From: Colius striatus
Lineage: Eukaryota > Chordata > Aves > Coliiformes > Coliidae
DNA length: 64,000 bases
Assembly: GCF_028858725.1 (NCBI RefSeq)
Contig: NC_084760.1
Coordinates: forward strand, 80,234,367-80,298,366
Reading direction: 5' to 3'
Within the stretch, counting starts at the first letter, position 1; each line of letters opens with the position of its first letter. Both the position numbers and the translations under genes were made by a program. The notes under the pieces are model-generated. The model saw nothing but the letters and a program-made list of their open reading frames with translations, had not been told where the DNA came from and searched no databases. This document shows positions 54,701-64,000 of this stretch, piece after piece.

Positions 54701-55845
54701 AGCAAACTAAAAACATTCCCAGTGAAAACCCATGGCAATACCTCTGTAGATCATATTTCCTAATAAATGCAACAGAAGTAACAAGCACTAGGGTCTTGGT
54801 TTAAAAAAAGCCCTGCAAATTGTATGTTCCCCTACCCAAAGGTACCTGTTTAAAAGCTGTGTTTTAAGCTGCACAGCATCTAGCCTGCTACAGAGCACAA
54901 ATGGAAGGGATGGATGAAAGTTTGAGTTTGAAACAATGTTCATCTCCTCTACTCTGGCTGCGTATTTTCTTTCCCCCTCATCAATAAGAAACAGCTTCCA
55001 GTTACTCTCATAATGCTAACTCTTGCAAGCATTTCTTAAGTCTAAGGAAGAAAAAAGGTATTTGGGAAGATCACCATCTTACAAAACAGGAAAACAGGCA
55101 AGGAGGAGGAAAAAAATCACACTGAAGTTGATTGGGAAGTCAGTAAGAGAACCCCAGCAGTGCCACATCGCTCATGAACAGAGCTTGAAGCAGAAGGGAG
55201 TGTTAGCAAACATCTTCAGTTGACAGAACAGGAAGAAATGTTCTCAGTCCAGAGGGCTGGTCAGATACTAGAAACTACAGTTTTCATGGCTATGTCCTCA
55301 GACTTTACAGCAGTAAGTGGACATTTCAGAAGAATGAAGGCCCAAGGTTCAGATTCTGAAGTCAAGTAGTGGTGAGGTGGGAAAACTTGCATTTTTGTCA
55401 GGTTACTGGCTTATACTATAAGCAAAATTGCACCTCTCAATCCAGAGATATAAGTACATCCTGCATCCTTTACACTTAAATAGCAGTCTCCTCAATTTCC
55501 TAAAACTTATAAGTTACTATATTATTCTTGCTAAGTTCAAAGGAAGCAGATAGATAGGAAATAAGACGGGAAATCTACAGATCACTTTGGAAAATGTAAT
55601 GCACCCTCAAAATAAGGAAAAAAAACCCCAGTACTATCAATCAGAAGACAGGATAAGGCTTGGTAAGGACACCAAATCTTTCCTCCTCATCCACTTCAGC
55701 ACAACTGCCTTTTAAGAAACCCATTTCTTTCTCTAAACCTAAGCCAGAACCAAACACAAAGTCAGACTTAAAAGCCCAATCTGTTCTGCTCCCCCAAAGA
55801 CAAAAACCAAACAAAATCATTGTATGTTTATTACGTACTGATTTG
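51787..55845 (-). other. MOCS1 intron between MOCS1A and MOCS1B
   Basis: About 4.1 kb separating the Gly-Gly-stop exon from the MOCS1B exon. For the fusion splice the intron runs 55853-51787. I see no exon or clear repeat in it. Confidence 0.8.
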
Positions 55846-55901
55846 TCACCCACCAATCAGGATCATTGGCCGGTTTTTCATCTGGGAAATGTTAAACATG
55901 C
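55846..55901 (-). CDS. MOCS1: MOCS1A last exon, ending Gly-Gly-stop, with internal donor
   Basis: Two bases completing Gly, then MFNISQMKNRPMILIGG and TGA at 55848-55846. The acceptor is TTTTATTTCTAG. The C-terminal double glycine is needed for MOCS1A activity in the known human protein. Within the exon, ATTG|GTGGGT offers a donor after 55854 in phase 1. The MOCS1B exon begins with AG in the matching phase, so splicing here replaces Gly-Gly with Glu and fuses the two proteins. The two-protein (bicistronic) form would instead use a donor past the stop; CAGTAC|GTAATA at about 55834 is one possible site. Confidence 0.93.
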
Positions 55902-57369
55902 CTAGAAATAAAATAAGGAACACATAAAAATCCTAGCTTTTCAGGTTTTAAGTCATGCATCTGGTTTATATACTTAAGTTTTCTGCTCTTCACAGTGCAA
56001 CCTGCATGCTAGGAAAACTAAAGCTCAGTGATGACAGAGGGAGCTGGAGGAGGGGTCATCTAGCATGGTATTATTTAAAAGCACAGCTGATACAGTCTCC
56101 AAACATCCAGCTGCTATGCAGCTACCCCACTTTAGAGCCCTTTCCCAGAAAGCTTTTCATAACCTGAATTACAGTCTACTTACTATTCAAAAAACATGGG
56201 ATTATCTTGTTTCTTAACAACAGTGTTTAACTGTACTGGTTCTATGGGATAAGCTGTTAACAGTGTTCCAGTTCAAAGAGGTCCAGTCACAGAAGGGACA
56301 ACACCAGGATTAACACAAATTGGAGGAAGAAAAAGACAGTGTTGTGTGAGTGCTGCTGATGGCAAAATGCCTTCACCAGAGAGGGAAAAACACTACCCTT
56401 CCACTTTCCCAAATCTGAAATTCTGAACTGAATGGCCTAGGAGAAAAGAAACCAATCCTTTCGCTCTTTTCCCTTATGTTTCATTTTATCTGGGTCAGAC
56501 CAATGTACTTTGCCAGTTAGTCTATGCTTAGATTTAGAAGCTTCCTTTAAATCTGTTTTACGCATCATGAAAAAGGGTAAAACCAACTGTTAGTAATCTG
56601 GCAGAATTTGCAAGAAAACAAAAAGGTCAAAACATACTTTTAGTGTAAAGGCAACTATTCCATAATCATAAAAAGCCAGTCTATGTACAAGAGGTCAGCA
56701 TTCCCAGCTGCAGCCAGATTATGAAAATGTAAGGTTAGGTTCAGATGTGACTGAAACACAGTTTATATCAATATAAATTCAGAAAAGACTAATACAGCCT
56801 GACAATGTGACTGCATCATCACAGACCTTCTGTCTTGACCTTATGCTGAGCACTAGATGAGTGGCCACAAATTTCTGCATACTCAAAAAAGAGATTTGTC
56901 ACTTATAAAAATGTGTTAATGCAGTAGCTGGATCAACAGCTCAAATTTAGTACTTATTTTACAGCAAACTAATTTTAAGAAAAACAGAGATCCAGTACAT
57001 CCCTTGATTTTTGCTCAGCTTAAGTTTCACTGTTGTTATCCTGAGCAGTGGTATTTGCATCTATTTGAAGACAAAAGTCAATCTGAAAGACTTTTAGGTG
57101 GTTTGGATGCTAGCTCACATGGAAGGTTAGCAGACTCAAAACTGACATCCAGATTTTGGAGTAACTGCAGGACTAGGATGTTACCAGCTTTCTACCAGAC
57201 AATACTCATCAAATGAGAAAATTAATTTCCAATTTTCCTCAATTAATGCAGCTCATTGAAGAAGTTTTTCCTTCTGTCTTTCCCTTGTCAATCCAATGCT
57301 CTTCATCGCAGTACCAGGACATTGTTTTTCCTAGTCACTGCTGTTATTTCTGAGGTACAACAAACATAC
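55902..57369 (-). other. MOCS1 intron
   Basis: A 1.5 kb intron, GTATGT to TCTAG on the minus strand. Nothing is recognised. Confidence 0.85.
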
Positions 57370-57490
57370 CAGCATGCTGTTTCTTTTTTCTGCCCACTGC
57401 TGCTCCAATGATTTGAATCAACTCTTCCTCTGAGGCTCCCGACCGTAGGTGATCTCTCAAGGACACTTCTGAATTCCCAAAAAGGCACAC
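57370..57490 (-). CDS. MOCS1: MOCS1A exon with third cluster Cys
   Basis: 40 codons and one base: [20 protein letters not shown], then [20 protein letters not shown] and a split Gly. The acceptor is GATTGGCTGCAG and the donor GCTG|GTATGT. The Cys at the second codon is the third ligand of the C-terminal [4Fe-4S] cluster, so the cluster motif is split by the intron. The rest is the C-terminal helix region of MoaA proteins. Confidence 0.96.
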
Positions 57491-58315
57491 CTGCAGCCAA
57501 TCCAAGGAAAGAAAAGAGATGAAAAAGAATAAAGGTCTTTTACAAGTATTTCATACTAACCTCAGAGTAAAGAGTTTTGAAGAGGCCTAGCCTACTGAAG
57601 AAAGAGAACGTTTATGGAGATTGTTTTCTTTAACTCCCTTCATGTACACACACATAGAAACAGCCTGGGACATTTATGCAACCTAATAAGCTCATTGGTC
57701 CTTCAGGCTGCCTCAGTCATCTGAACTTAGACAGCAGCACAGCTGTTGTCAACATCAGGTGACAATGCCTAAATGCCAATTTTTAATTGAAAACTTGAAT
57801 TTTCCTCCAGAGACAGCCAATTTCAACGTGGCAAGAAATGGTTATCCCTCCCTTTTCTGCAGACGTGGAGCAAATGTATAGGCTGCTCTTGAAGGAGAAG
57901 AGTTGCAAGAAGATGTTTGGTGAAACAAGACAGGATCCTCATGGAACACAAAAGCCAAGCTCTCACAGCTGCTTGGATCCTTTGCTAATTGGAAATCATC
58001 TGCTTGTCACATGTTTAAGATGATCTTGAATCAAAGATTAAAATAAATGTTTATACTTACTGGCTTTGCAACCATGTTTTACCACTGAGGTTAACTATGT
58101 TAGCAAACCAGAGAAACCAAAAGAAGGTGATGTAATATCTTCCTAATAGCCCAACACGCCTGAACAGGAATGCGTCAAGATAGATAAACAAGAGTTAGCT
58201 GGTAATAATTATGCATCTTCCAATCCTATTTTATATCCCAGCTACTTTTAAGGGGGAAGAATTTTAACACTACTTTGGCTGTATGAAAGCAAACAGAATC
58301 ATGTTCATCACTAAC
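57491..58315 (-). other. MOCS1 intron
   Basis: An 825-base intron, GTTAGT to TGCAG on the minus strand. Nothing is recognised. Confidence 0.85.
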
Positions 58316-58426
58316 CTTTAGGTTCCCATCTGCTGTTATCCTCAGCCGATTGCAGGAACTGCAGAAGTGCTCTGACATGGAGGTGATAAAGCTGATTTGT
58401 CCCTGGAAATTTGGCACCTTGTAACT
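58316..58426 (-). CDS. MOCS1: MOCS1A exon with two Cys of the C-terminal [4Fe-4S] cluster
   Basis: 37 codons, phase 0 at both ends: [20 protein letters not shown], then [17 protein letters not shown]. The acceptor is TGCATTTCTTTAG and the donor AAG|GTTAGT. The CxxC of FCSSC gives two of the three Cys ligands of the C-terminal cluster that binds GTP in MoaA proteins; the third is in the next exon. [10 protein letters not shown] is the conserved motif following it. The variable pair between the cysteines is SS here and GT in human. Confidence 0.97.
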
Positions 58427-59237
58427 CTAAAGAAATGCAGAAGAGAGAAAAGAAGTCAAATATAGACTCATTTTTAGAGTTCCACTAAATTGACATTTTA
58501 ACACAGATTCTCTTCAGTTCTAAGGTCACGTGAAAGAAAAAAAAGCCCAAAGCCAGACTTGTCAGGTGTTCTAGTCTATTCTGCCCTGTTCCTGGAAATC
58601 CAAATTTGTCAAACGTTTGCTTTTGTAGTTATCAATGGACAGGTGATGCCAGTAGGCATGTTCTTACGTGGGCAGCCACAAGCCACAGACTAGGCTAGAA
58701 AACCCCTAGGTAACACTCCACTTTTAAGCAATATTGTTATTTCACTGAAAAACTGCTTCATCAGGCTTGTAAATGTGCAGTCATAGACACACACTGACAA
58801 AAGTTTCAAAAGCTGCAGAGGATACAAGCCTGCTGTTCTTTGTATCTCACTGATGCATGTAGTAAATGCATTGTATTTCTAAAAGTAAAGCTTGTAACTG
58901 GTGATTTACTATGAGTTGAACCACATGCATGCAGCTTGATCAAAGTCCCAAAGTACTGCATTGAGTATTTTTTACTTTGTCAAACATAAATACTGAACTT
59001 GGGATAATTCAAGGATTTAGGGCAGGGGAAGAATAGGAGCACATTTCACATGTTCTTAGGCTGCCCAGATAGGTTGTGTGTGGAGTCTCCTTCTCTGGGG
59101 ACATTCAAAACCCACCTGGATGAGGTCCTGTGTGACCTACTCTAGGCAGCCCTGCTCTGGCAGGGGGGTTTGGAATGGATGATCTTTCGAGGTCCCTTCC
59201 AACCCTTAAGATTCTGTGATTCTTTGTCTAAGCCCAC
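58427..59237 (-). other. MOCS1 intron with CR1 at its 5' edge
   Basis: An 811-base intron, GTGGGC to TTTAG on the minus strand. The antisense CR1 fragment (59059-59224) fills its 5' part from the 14th base on. Confidence 0.88.
59059..59224 (+). mobile_element. CR1 LINE 3' end beside a MOCS1 splice donor
   Basis: A 166-base fragment of the CR1 3' end: GGCTGCCCAGATAGGTTGTG at the start, CCTGGATGAGGTCCTGTGTG in the middle, and GATGATCTTTCGAGGTCCCT then AACCCTTAAGATTCTGTGATTCT at the end. It is well preserved, hence fairly young, and antisense to MOCS1. Its right edge is 13 bases from the donor of the MOCS1A exon at 59238-59350. Confidence 0.93.
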
Positions 59238-59350
59238 CTTGGCTGTGCTGGAAGCTTCACAGGGCAATTTCTCCAATTCAGGCCATCGTTGTTTAATTGT
59301 ATCAAGCATTTCTTTGTAGCTCACCATCTTCTTGAAGTTCCACTTATTGC
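59238..59350 (-). CDS. MOCS1: MOCS1A exon, linker to C-terminal cluster
   Basis: Two bases completing Gly and 37 codons ([20 protein letters not shown], then [17 protein letters not shown]). The acceptor is TTTTAATTCTAG and the donor AAG|GTGGGC. It matches [27 protein letters not shown] of mammals. The donor is only 13 bases from the edge of an antisense CR1 fragment (59059-59224). If this intron were retained, translation would run through CR1 sequence and stop near 59142. Confidence 0.96.
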
Positions 59351-59681
59351 CTAGAATTAAAAAAAACAGTTTAACTTTAGACTGTGGATTTTATTTTTTT
59401 AATTAGCAGGAGAACCACTTTTACATTCTCCATATATCTCAGACACCCAGTAGGTGTCCCAGCCCCAACTACTCTTGCTACTAATCCTTCTCCAGCTTAT
59501 CCAGGGAAGATATATAAGCTACAAAAGATACAATGTAAAACTTATGGCAATTCCAAATTCCCCAGAAGAGCTCACCAAAACTTCCAGAGACAAGCCCACA
59601 AGTTGAATAATCACCAGCCAGGTTCACCCGTGTTCCAGATATACTCTACGCCATGAAGAACCTCAAAGCAGGATTGCTTAC
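59351..59681 (-). other. MOCS1 intron, short
   Basis: A 331-base intron, GTAAGC to TCTAG on the minus strand. Nothing of note. Confidence 0.88.
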
Positions 59682-59793
59682 CATCAAAGGGCATGTATTC
59701 TATGAACCGAACATCGAGGGGCAGATCCTTTGTGAAATCCACGAAGCCCAGCAGTTCATCCTCATTCAAGCCTCGCATCACTACGCAGTTTAC
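59682..59793 (-). CDS. MOCS1: MOCS1A exon, radical-SAM barrel
   Basis: 37 codons plus one base: VNCVVMRGLNEDELLGFVDF, then TKDLPLDVRFIEYMPFD and a split Gly. The acceptor is CCTCTCCTGCAG and the donor GATG|GTAAGC. VNCVVMRGLNEDE and DVRFIEYMPFDG are hallmark MoaA/MOCS1A stretches; RFIEYMP lies in the C-terminal half of the barrel near the substrate site. Confidence 0.97.
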
Positions 59794-61092
59794 CTGCAGG
59801 AGAGGCAGACACCTGTATTTAGTGAGCATGAGTATGACTTCCTTCTTACACAAGTTTTCACAGTCCCTCCAGAAGGCAACATAAAGAATGCTTTGTTTTT
59901 TGAAAGAAAAGATGATGAGACAAATTGGCAGGATTGAAACAGTATAGATGATAATTTCTGCCACATTTACCTGTACATTTTGGCATCCAACCTAACTAAA
60001 GATATTAAAGTTGCCTTGCTTCCACGGAAATTGGAAGTGGAAAACTAAGGAAAGCTAGATAACAAAGACATTGTCTTATCTACAGTATGGCAGTTTTTAG
60101 TGTCTAAAATGGCATCTCCGCTCTCTAGTCCCTATGTTGTATGGCTTTTGTAAAAGTACTTGGCAGAGTACCTTCTATTGCACTCTTTATGGCAGATCAT
60201 AACCAAGTTCCTCAGACCAGGAAGCATTCACAGCACGCTCCATAACCACAGGCCGCAGGATGCCTAGCTCTGCCTTCCTCCAAAGAGAGGGGAAAGCTGA
60301 GTTTTCCGCACATTCCTCATAAACAATATTTACAGCAGAGCTTCAGGTTCCCTGTGCTTTATCTGAAGGACAACAGACAGCTGAGCATTTGCTAAAACAT
60401 TCCCTGTTAGCAAGGCAGACTTCTATATCCTAGTACATGTCCTTGTATATCATGATTTTTAAGATCTTCCAGGAAAGCCTGTTTAATTTCAAGTGTTTTT
60501 CATAGCTCTATAATAGCCTAAACCACTTACACATAACAGATCATTCTAAACGTTGGTGAAACTGAAGAGAACCGCAGCTTCAGAACTGCAAACAGCTGAG
60601 TTAGGGTGAAGTTTCATGTTACAGCTGAGTTAGTCTACCTGCACTCCCAAAGGACTCCCTTTCCCTCTCTCTCACACAGGCACTTATCAGTCTGCTGTGA
60701 GCAGCTGAAGGAAATAAACCAGGAGAAAACTGATGTCTTTCTGTAGGGTAGTTTTCTGCCTGTTGACATCCTTGCCTAAGTTCACAGATGGGTCAGACAA
60801 GTGCCAGATCAATAGAGGGGGCAGGGAGAGGCAAGCACAGAGAAGGACCACCCTGTAGCCAGGCAATCCACAGGCTGACAGTGTGGATCTGCCCCCTCAG
60901 CTGTGAAAAGGAGATAATACGCATTCCCCTCAGTACCTCTTGACCAGATTTTCAGTTTTCTTCAGTTTTATCAAAATTTATTCATGGGGATGAGAGGGGG
61001 GAATAATAACTTCCTCATCAGGTGGGCTGTATCTTTTATCACAATTTATGGTAAACCATAACAGTAAAAGAGTAAATAAACACCAGCCTTAC
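59794..61092 (-). other. MOCS1 intron
   Basis: A 1.3 kb intron, GTAAGG to TGCAG on the minus strand. Nothing is recognised. Confidence 0.85.
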
Positions 61093-61154
61093 CTTGACAG
61101 GACGGTAGCCGAGTTCAGTGGCTTTGTGGATTCCTTCCATCACCTTGTGAAAGC
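61093..61154 (-). CDS. MOCS1: MOCS1A exon, radical-SAM barrel
   Basis: 62 bases: two completing a Gly codon, then 20 codons ([20 protein letters not shown]). The acceptor on the minus strand is TTTTTATATCATAG and the donor AAG|GTAAGG. It matches [21 protein letters not shown] of mammalian MOCS1A. It is the most upstream MOCS1 exon I can find; nothing in 61155-64000 resembles the preceding part (SAINISLDTL, TTNG, LTGGEPL). Confidence 0.92.
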
Positions 61155-64000
61155 CTATGATATAAAAAGAATAATAATAATAAAATTTTATTTAAAAATT
61201 GAAGGCAAAAGAAAGTTAAGTACAAGACAATAAGATGGCAAATAAAATCCAATCTGATTCAGCCAACAGGGCTGCAAGTAAGATGAGCTGTAAGTAATGA
61301 GACTTCAATTTTAAACATATACCCCCCAAAGCCTGCCTAGGTCAATCTTTCTAACTGGTATCTGTGTAATAAAAAAAACTGGTATACTTTTCTGCATCTT
61401 TGAACACACATTTGTCATTAGGATATGATTTTCTACTTCCCCATACATCAGTTTTGCCTTGTGTTAAGCTCCTCTTAAAGGGACCAGAAAGCATTTGTGA
61501 ACTGTCTGCAGATGCAACAAAGAAAGAATAATCATGTTTATTCGATGGCACATGTCTTCAATAAAATGGGAGAACCTCAGTCTTCCAAGTCAGATAGTGA
61601 ATTTTAAAAGGATCTTTCTAAAGTGTGAGTGGAGGAAATTTGGGTTAGGAACAAACAAAAACCCCTTGATTCCCTGTTCACCCCTGGCTACAGATGTAAC
61701 TGGCTTCCCAAAGCTACTGGTTATTAGTTTGAAGATCACAGGCAGCGTTTTACAGAATCAATGTTTTTCTGACTAAATGAGAGATTGGTGACAATAATGC
61801 AGTGGGGGGATTAGAGCACTTAAGAAAGCAATGGAATTGGTCTTTGACCCTTGAAACCAAATGAAAGACGTTAAAAACTGCAGTGACTTCAAGGAATGAA
61901 GTGCCCAGCCTCACCCTATGATTTAGTGTAGCCTACACTCGTCAGCTGCTCCCAGACACAGATATATAGTTAATTTAGGGTAACTTTCTTCATCTCTACA
62001 TGTACTTCCTAAATTTGGAAGAAAAAGAAAGCAACAATGCAATTTTGGAATTCCAAATGCCTTTAGGAAAGCTTCTTAATCATCTCATTCAAGCTGCATC
62101 TTCTGTCAACTTTAAATACAGACCCTTCATCAAGATATCAATTTTAGATTCAACGTATTACTCCTCCCCTGTGTCACACTCAGCCGGCAGAGAAACAAGG
62201 TAATAGTAACAAGAGCGGAACAAGCAGCTCTGGAGCTCTGGATAGGCATTTCATTCTGGGTAGAGTGTGTTCAGCTGCTAGCACCATGTTTCTGAAAGAC
62301 TAGTACCTGAGAGGGCAGGAGAGATAAAGTTCTTTTCCTATTTTGCATATTCAACTGATATGATAGACTGAACATGATAGACCAAACACTGTATGAGACA
62401 GCTCTTTCTTTCAAAGCTGCTGGCTTCAACAGCAGATACTTCACACATGATAGCAAAAGGACAGTACCTTCCAGAAGTTTGTGCTGGCAATCTCTCTGTG
62501 CTGTTCCTTGTCATATGTTTTTCAGTGTAGGTTTATCACCCTCCTTTCCCTATCTCTTCCCTACTTAAATCTCATTCTCCAGTGAAGAGATCATATGCTC
62601 ATTAACGTGTAGATGCTTTCCCAGAAGTGAAAAATAACTCAATAATACTCTGTCCATACTTGATATTTGGATGTGGTTTGTATCAGAAAAAATAAAGCAG
62701 GGACACAACTTTAACTGCTTTCTGGCTGGTAAAGGCATTATAAAGCATGGACACAGGAAAGCAGATGATGCAAAGCATTTTATAAGCCAGTCCTAATGGT
62801 AGTCCTGGCAACAAAAAGACAAGTGAAGAGCGAAGAGAAGATAGTGAAGTAACTCTTGCAAGCAACTGTTTGAACTGCTTGAAGTCTAGTCATCTTTCAC
62901 CACCCACCTGTTTTGCAGGTGTCCAGGAAGTCTGCTGCACTAGTGGCACCTTTCTTCCCAATTAAGCAAGTTTGCAGGCTGAATGCAGTAACATATACAA
63001 TGATACATTGCTGTAAGCAGCTCAGTGAGCCAGGAATGGGAGCAAAAAGTTCTGTGACAGCTCAGAAAACCTTATGTGTGACTTTGGGATTATAGAAAGT
63101 TGAAACTGACATTAACTAAAAAGGCCAGGGAGTGACGACTAGCAAGTAGCAGATCCAGAACTCCACAGGTTTGAATACTCGCATGCTTGGGCTCAGTCTG
63201 CTGCAGAGACATGGAACACGATTACAGGTTGCCTTTCCTAGAACTGCCTCTTACCTCCTGCCATGCTGGCACAAGACTGTGGTTTAAACAACTATCAAAA
63301 GTTGCTACAGAAAACAAAAACAAGTAAGTTATTCTGATGAACAACAGCTACGAGGGGGCAGGGTGATTATTTAAAAATAAAGTCTCTTGCAGTTAAAAAA
63401 AAACACAACTGCATTCCATGTTTTGATGTTAACTGTTTTCTGTTTTCTCTTTATGGAAAGCTCTTACAAGTTCATTTGTATTGCCATACTTCTTGAAATG
63501 TCCCTTCTAGATCAAAGTTGTTGTGTGGTAACGGAACAACAAAAACAATAAAGCCGAACCATTTCAAAACATGAGAGCAGAAATGAATACTAGATGCCAT
63601 TGTGTCAGGAAATATTGTCAAGGCTTAGAAGTTCTCAAAGTTTTTGTCTGACATTTCAAAATGCCCTCTTCTGTTCTTCCACCCAATGAAAATTTCAGTA
63701 TTTTCATCATTTTAGGTTTATTGTGAAAACACAACTTTAAGCCAACTTTAAAGCACAGAGAACCTTAGATAAATGTACAACAGTCCTATGTGGAATACCA
63801 CCTCCCAACATTTAATCCTTACAAGAAGGAGGACTTCAAGCCAATGTTTAATGATTCAATTACAGTCCAGTATTTTCTCATTTTCTTTGTACAAAAAAAG
63901 AAGGGACAAGCTGTGAAATTAGACCAGCTACCTGCAAGAAAGTGCTTTCCATTTGTTTATCCTTTAGAACATGGTAGATGAGGAGAAGCAGAAATATGGT
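61155..64000 (-). other. MOCS1 intron (3' part), continues past window
   Basis: The last 2.8 kb of the window. No segment encodes the next upstream MOCS1A sequence, so it is taken as intron. No repeat or other gene is recognised. Confidence 0.65.

Larger units (their letters stand above)
50918..61154 (-). other. MOCS1: MOCS1 gene, 3' coding part (seven exons, partial at 5' end)
   Basis: MOCS1 encodes two proteins of molybdenum cofactor synthesis, which convert GTP to cyclic pyranopterin monophosphate and act in mitochondria in animals. MOCS1A is a radical-SAM GTP 3',8-cyclase (MoaA type). MOCS1B is the MoaC-type cyclic pyranopterin monophosphate synthase. In the window, minus-strand exons from 61154 down to 55846 give the C-terminal 190 residues or so of MOCS1A in unbroken phase, ending GG-stop. 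The exon at 51786-50918 gives MOCS1B. Human MOCS1A has 385 residues, so about half of it, including the N-terminal CxxxCxxC radical-SAM cluster, is encoded to the right of the window. The gene converges on DAAM2, with 20.5 kb from stop to stop. Confidence 0.96.

Noticed and set aside
55641..55856. 71-codon minus-strand frame over the last MOCS1A exon
   Set aside because: A different frame from MOCS1A (the real exon reads MFNISQMKNRPMILIGG), so it is a shadow.
59142..59327. 61-codon minus-strand frame that looks like MOCS1A with a novel C-terminus
   Set aside because: Its first half is the real exon; after the donor at 59237 it reads through intron and antisense CR1. It is not a distinct protein unless intron retention is shown.

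Overview
This is vertebrate nuclear DNA, most likely from a bird. Coding sequence comes as short exons with GT..AG boundaries inside long introns, and the only recognisable transposons are CR1 LINEs with the avian-type 3' end (repeats close to ATTCTRTG). I see no bacterial, phage or CRISPR signal. The species cannot be fixed from the sequence alone.

Left part (1 to about 36300, + strand): the 3' third of DAAM2, a formin of the Wnt/planar-cell-polarity and actin pathways. Nine exons at 8588-30381 join without a frame break into the last 378 residues. They cover the C-terminal half of the FH2 actin-assembly domain, a charged coiled coil and the DAD autoinhibitory tail. The window begins inside a DAAM2 intron, which also holds a 1.9 kb broken CR1 (about 6360-8233). 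Two older CR1-like tails lie in later introns, one of them ending about 40 bases before an exon.

Middle (about 30382-50917): the DAAM2 3' UTR and the space between two convergent genes. I find no further protein gene here, only candidate poly(A) signals, simple repeats and a CR1 3' fragment (49398-49790).

Right part (50918-64000, - strand): the 3' part of MOCS1, which makes cyclic pyranopterin monophosphate, the first intermediate of molybdenum cofactor. Six exons (61154 down to 55846) encode the C-terminal 190 residues or so of the radical-SAM enzyme MOCS1A and end in Gly-Gly-stop. A large last exon (51786-50918) encodes MOCS1B, the MoaC-like domain. An internal phase-1 donor just before the Gly-Gly codons fits the start of the MOCS1B exon, so this locus can encode both the separate and the fused MOCS1A-MOCS1B forms. 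A CR1 fragment lies 13 bases from one MOCS1A splice donor. The 5' exons, with the N-terminal CxxxCxxC cluster, must lie to the right of the window.

DAAM2 and MOCS1 are also tail-to-tail neighbours in mammals, so this is a conserved gene pair. I found no previously undescribed system. The points most worth checking are the MOCS1 alternative splice, the CR1 pieces beside exons and the weak acceptor of the first DAAM2 exon.
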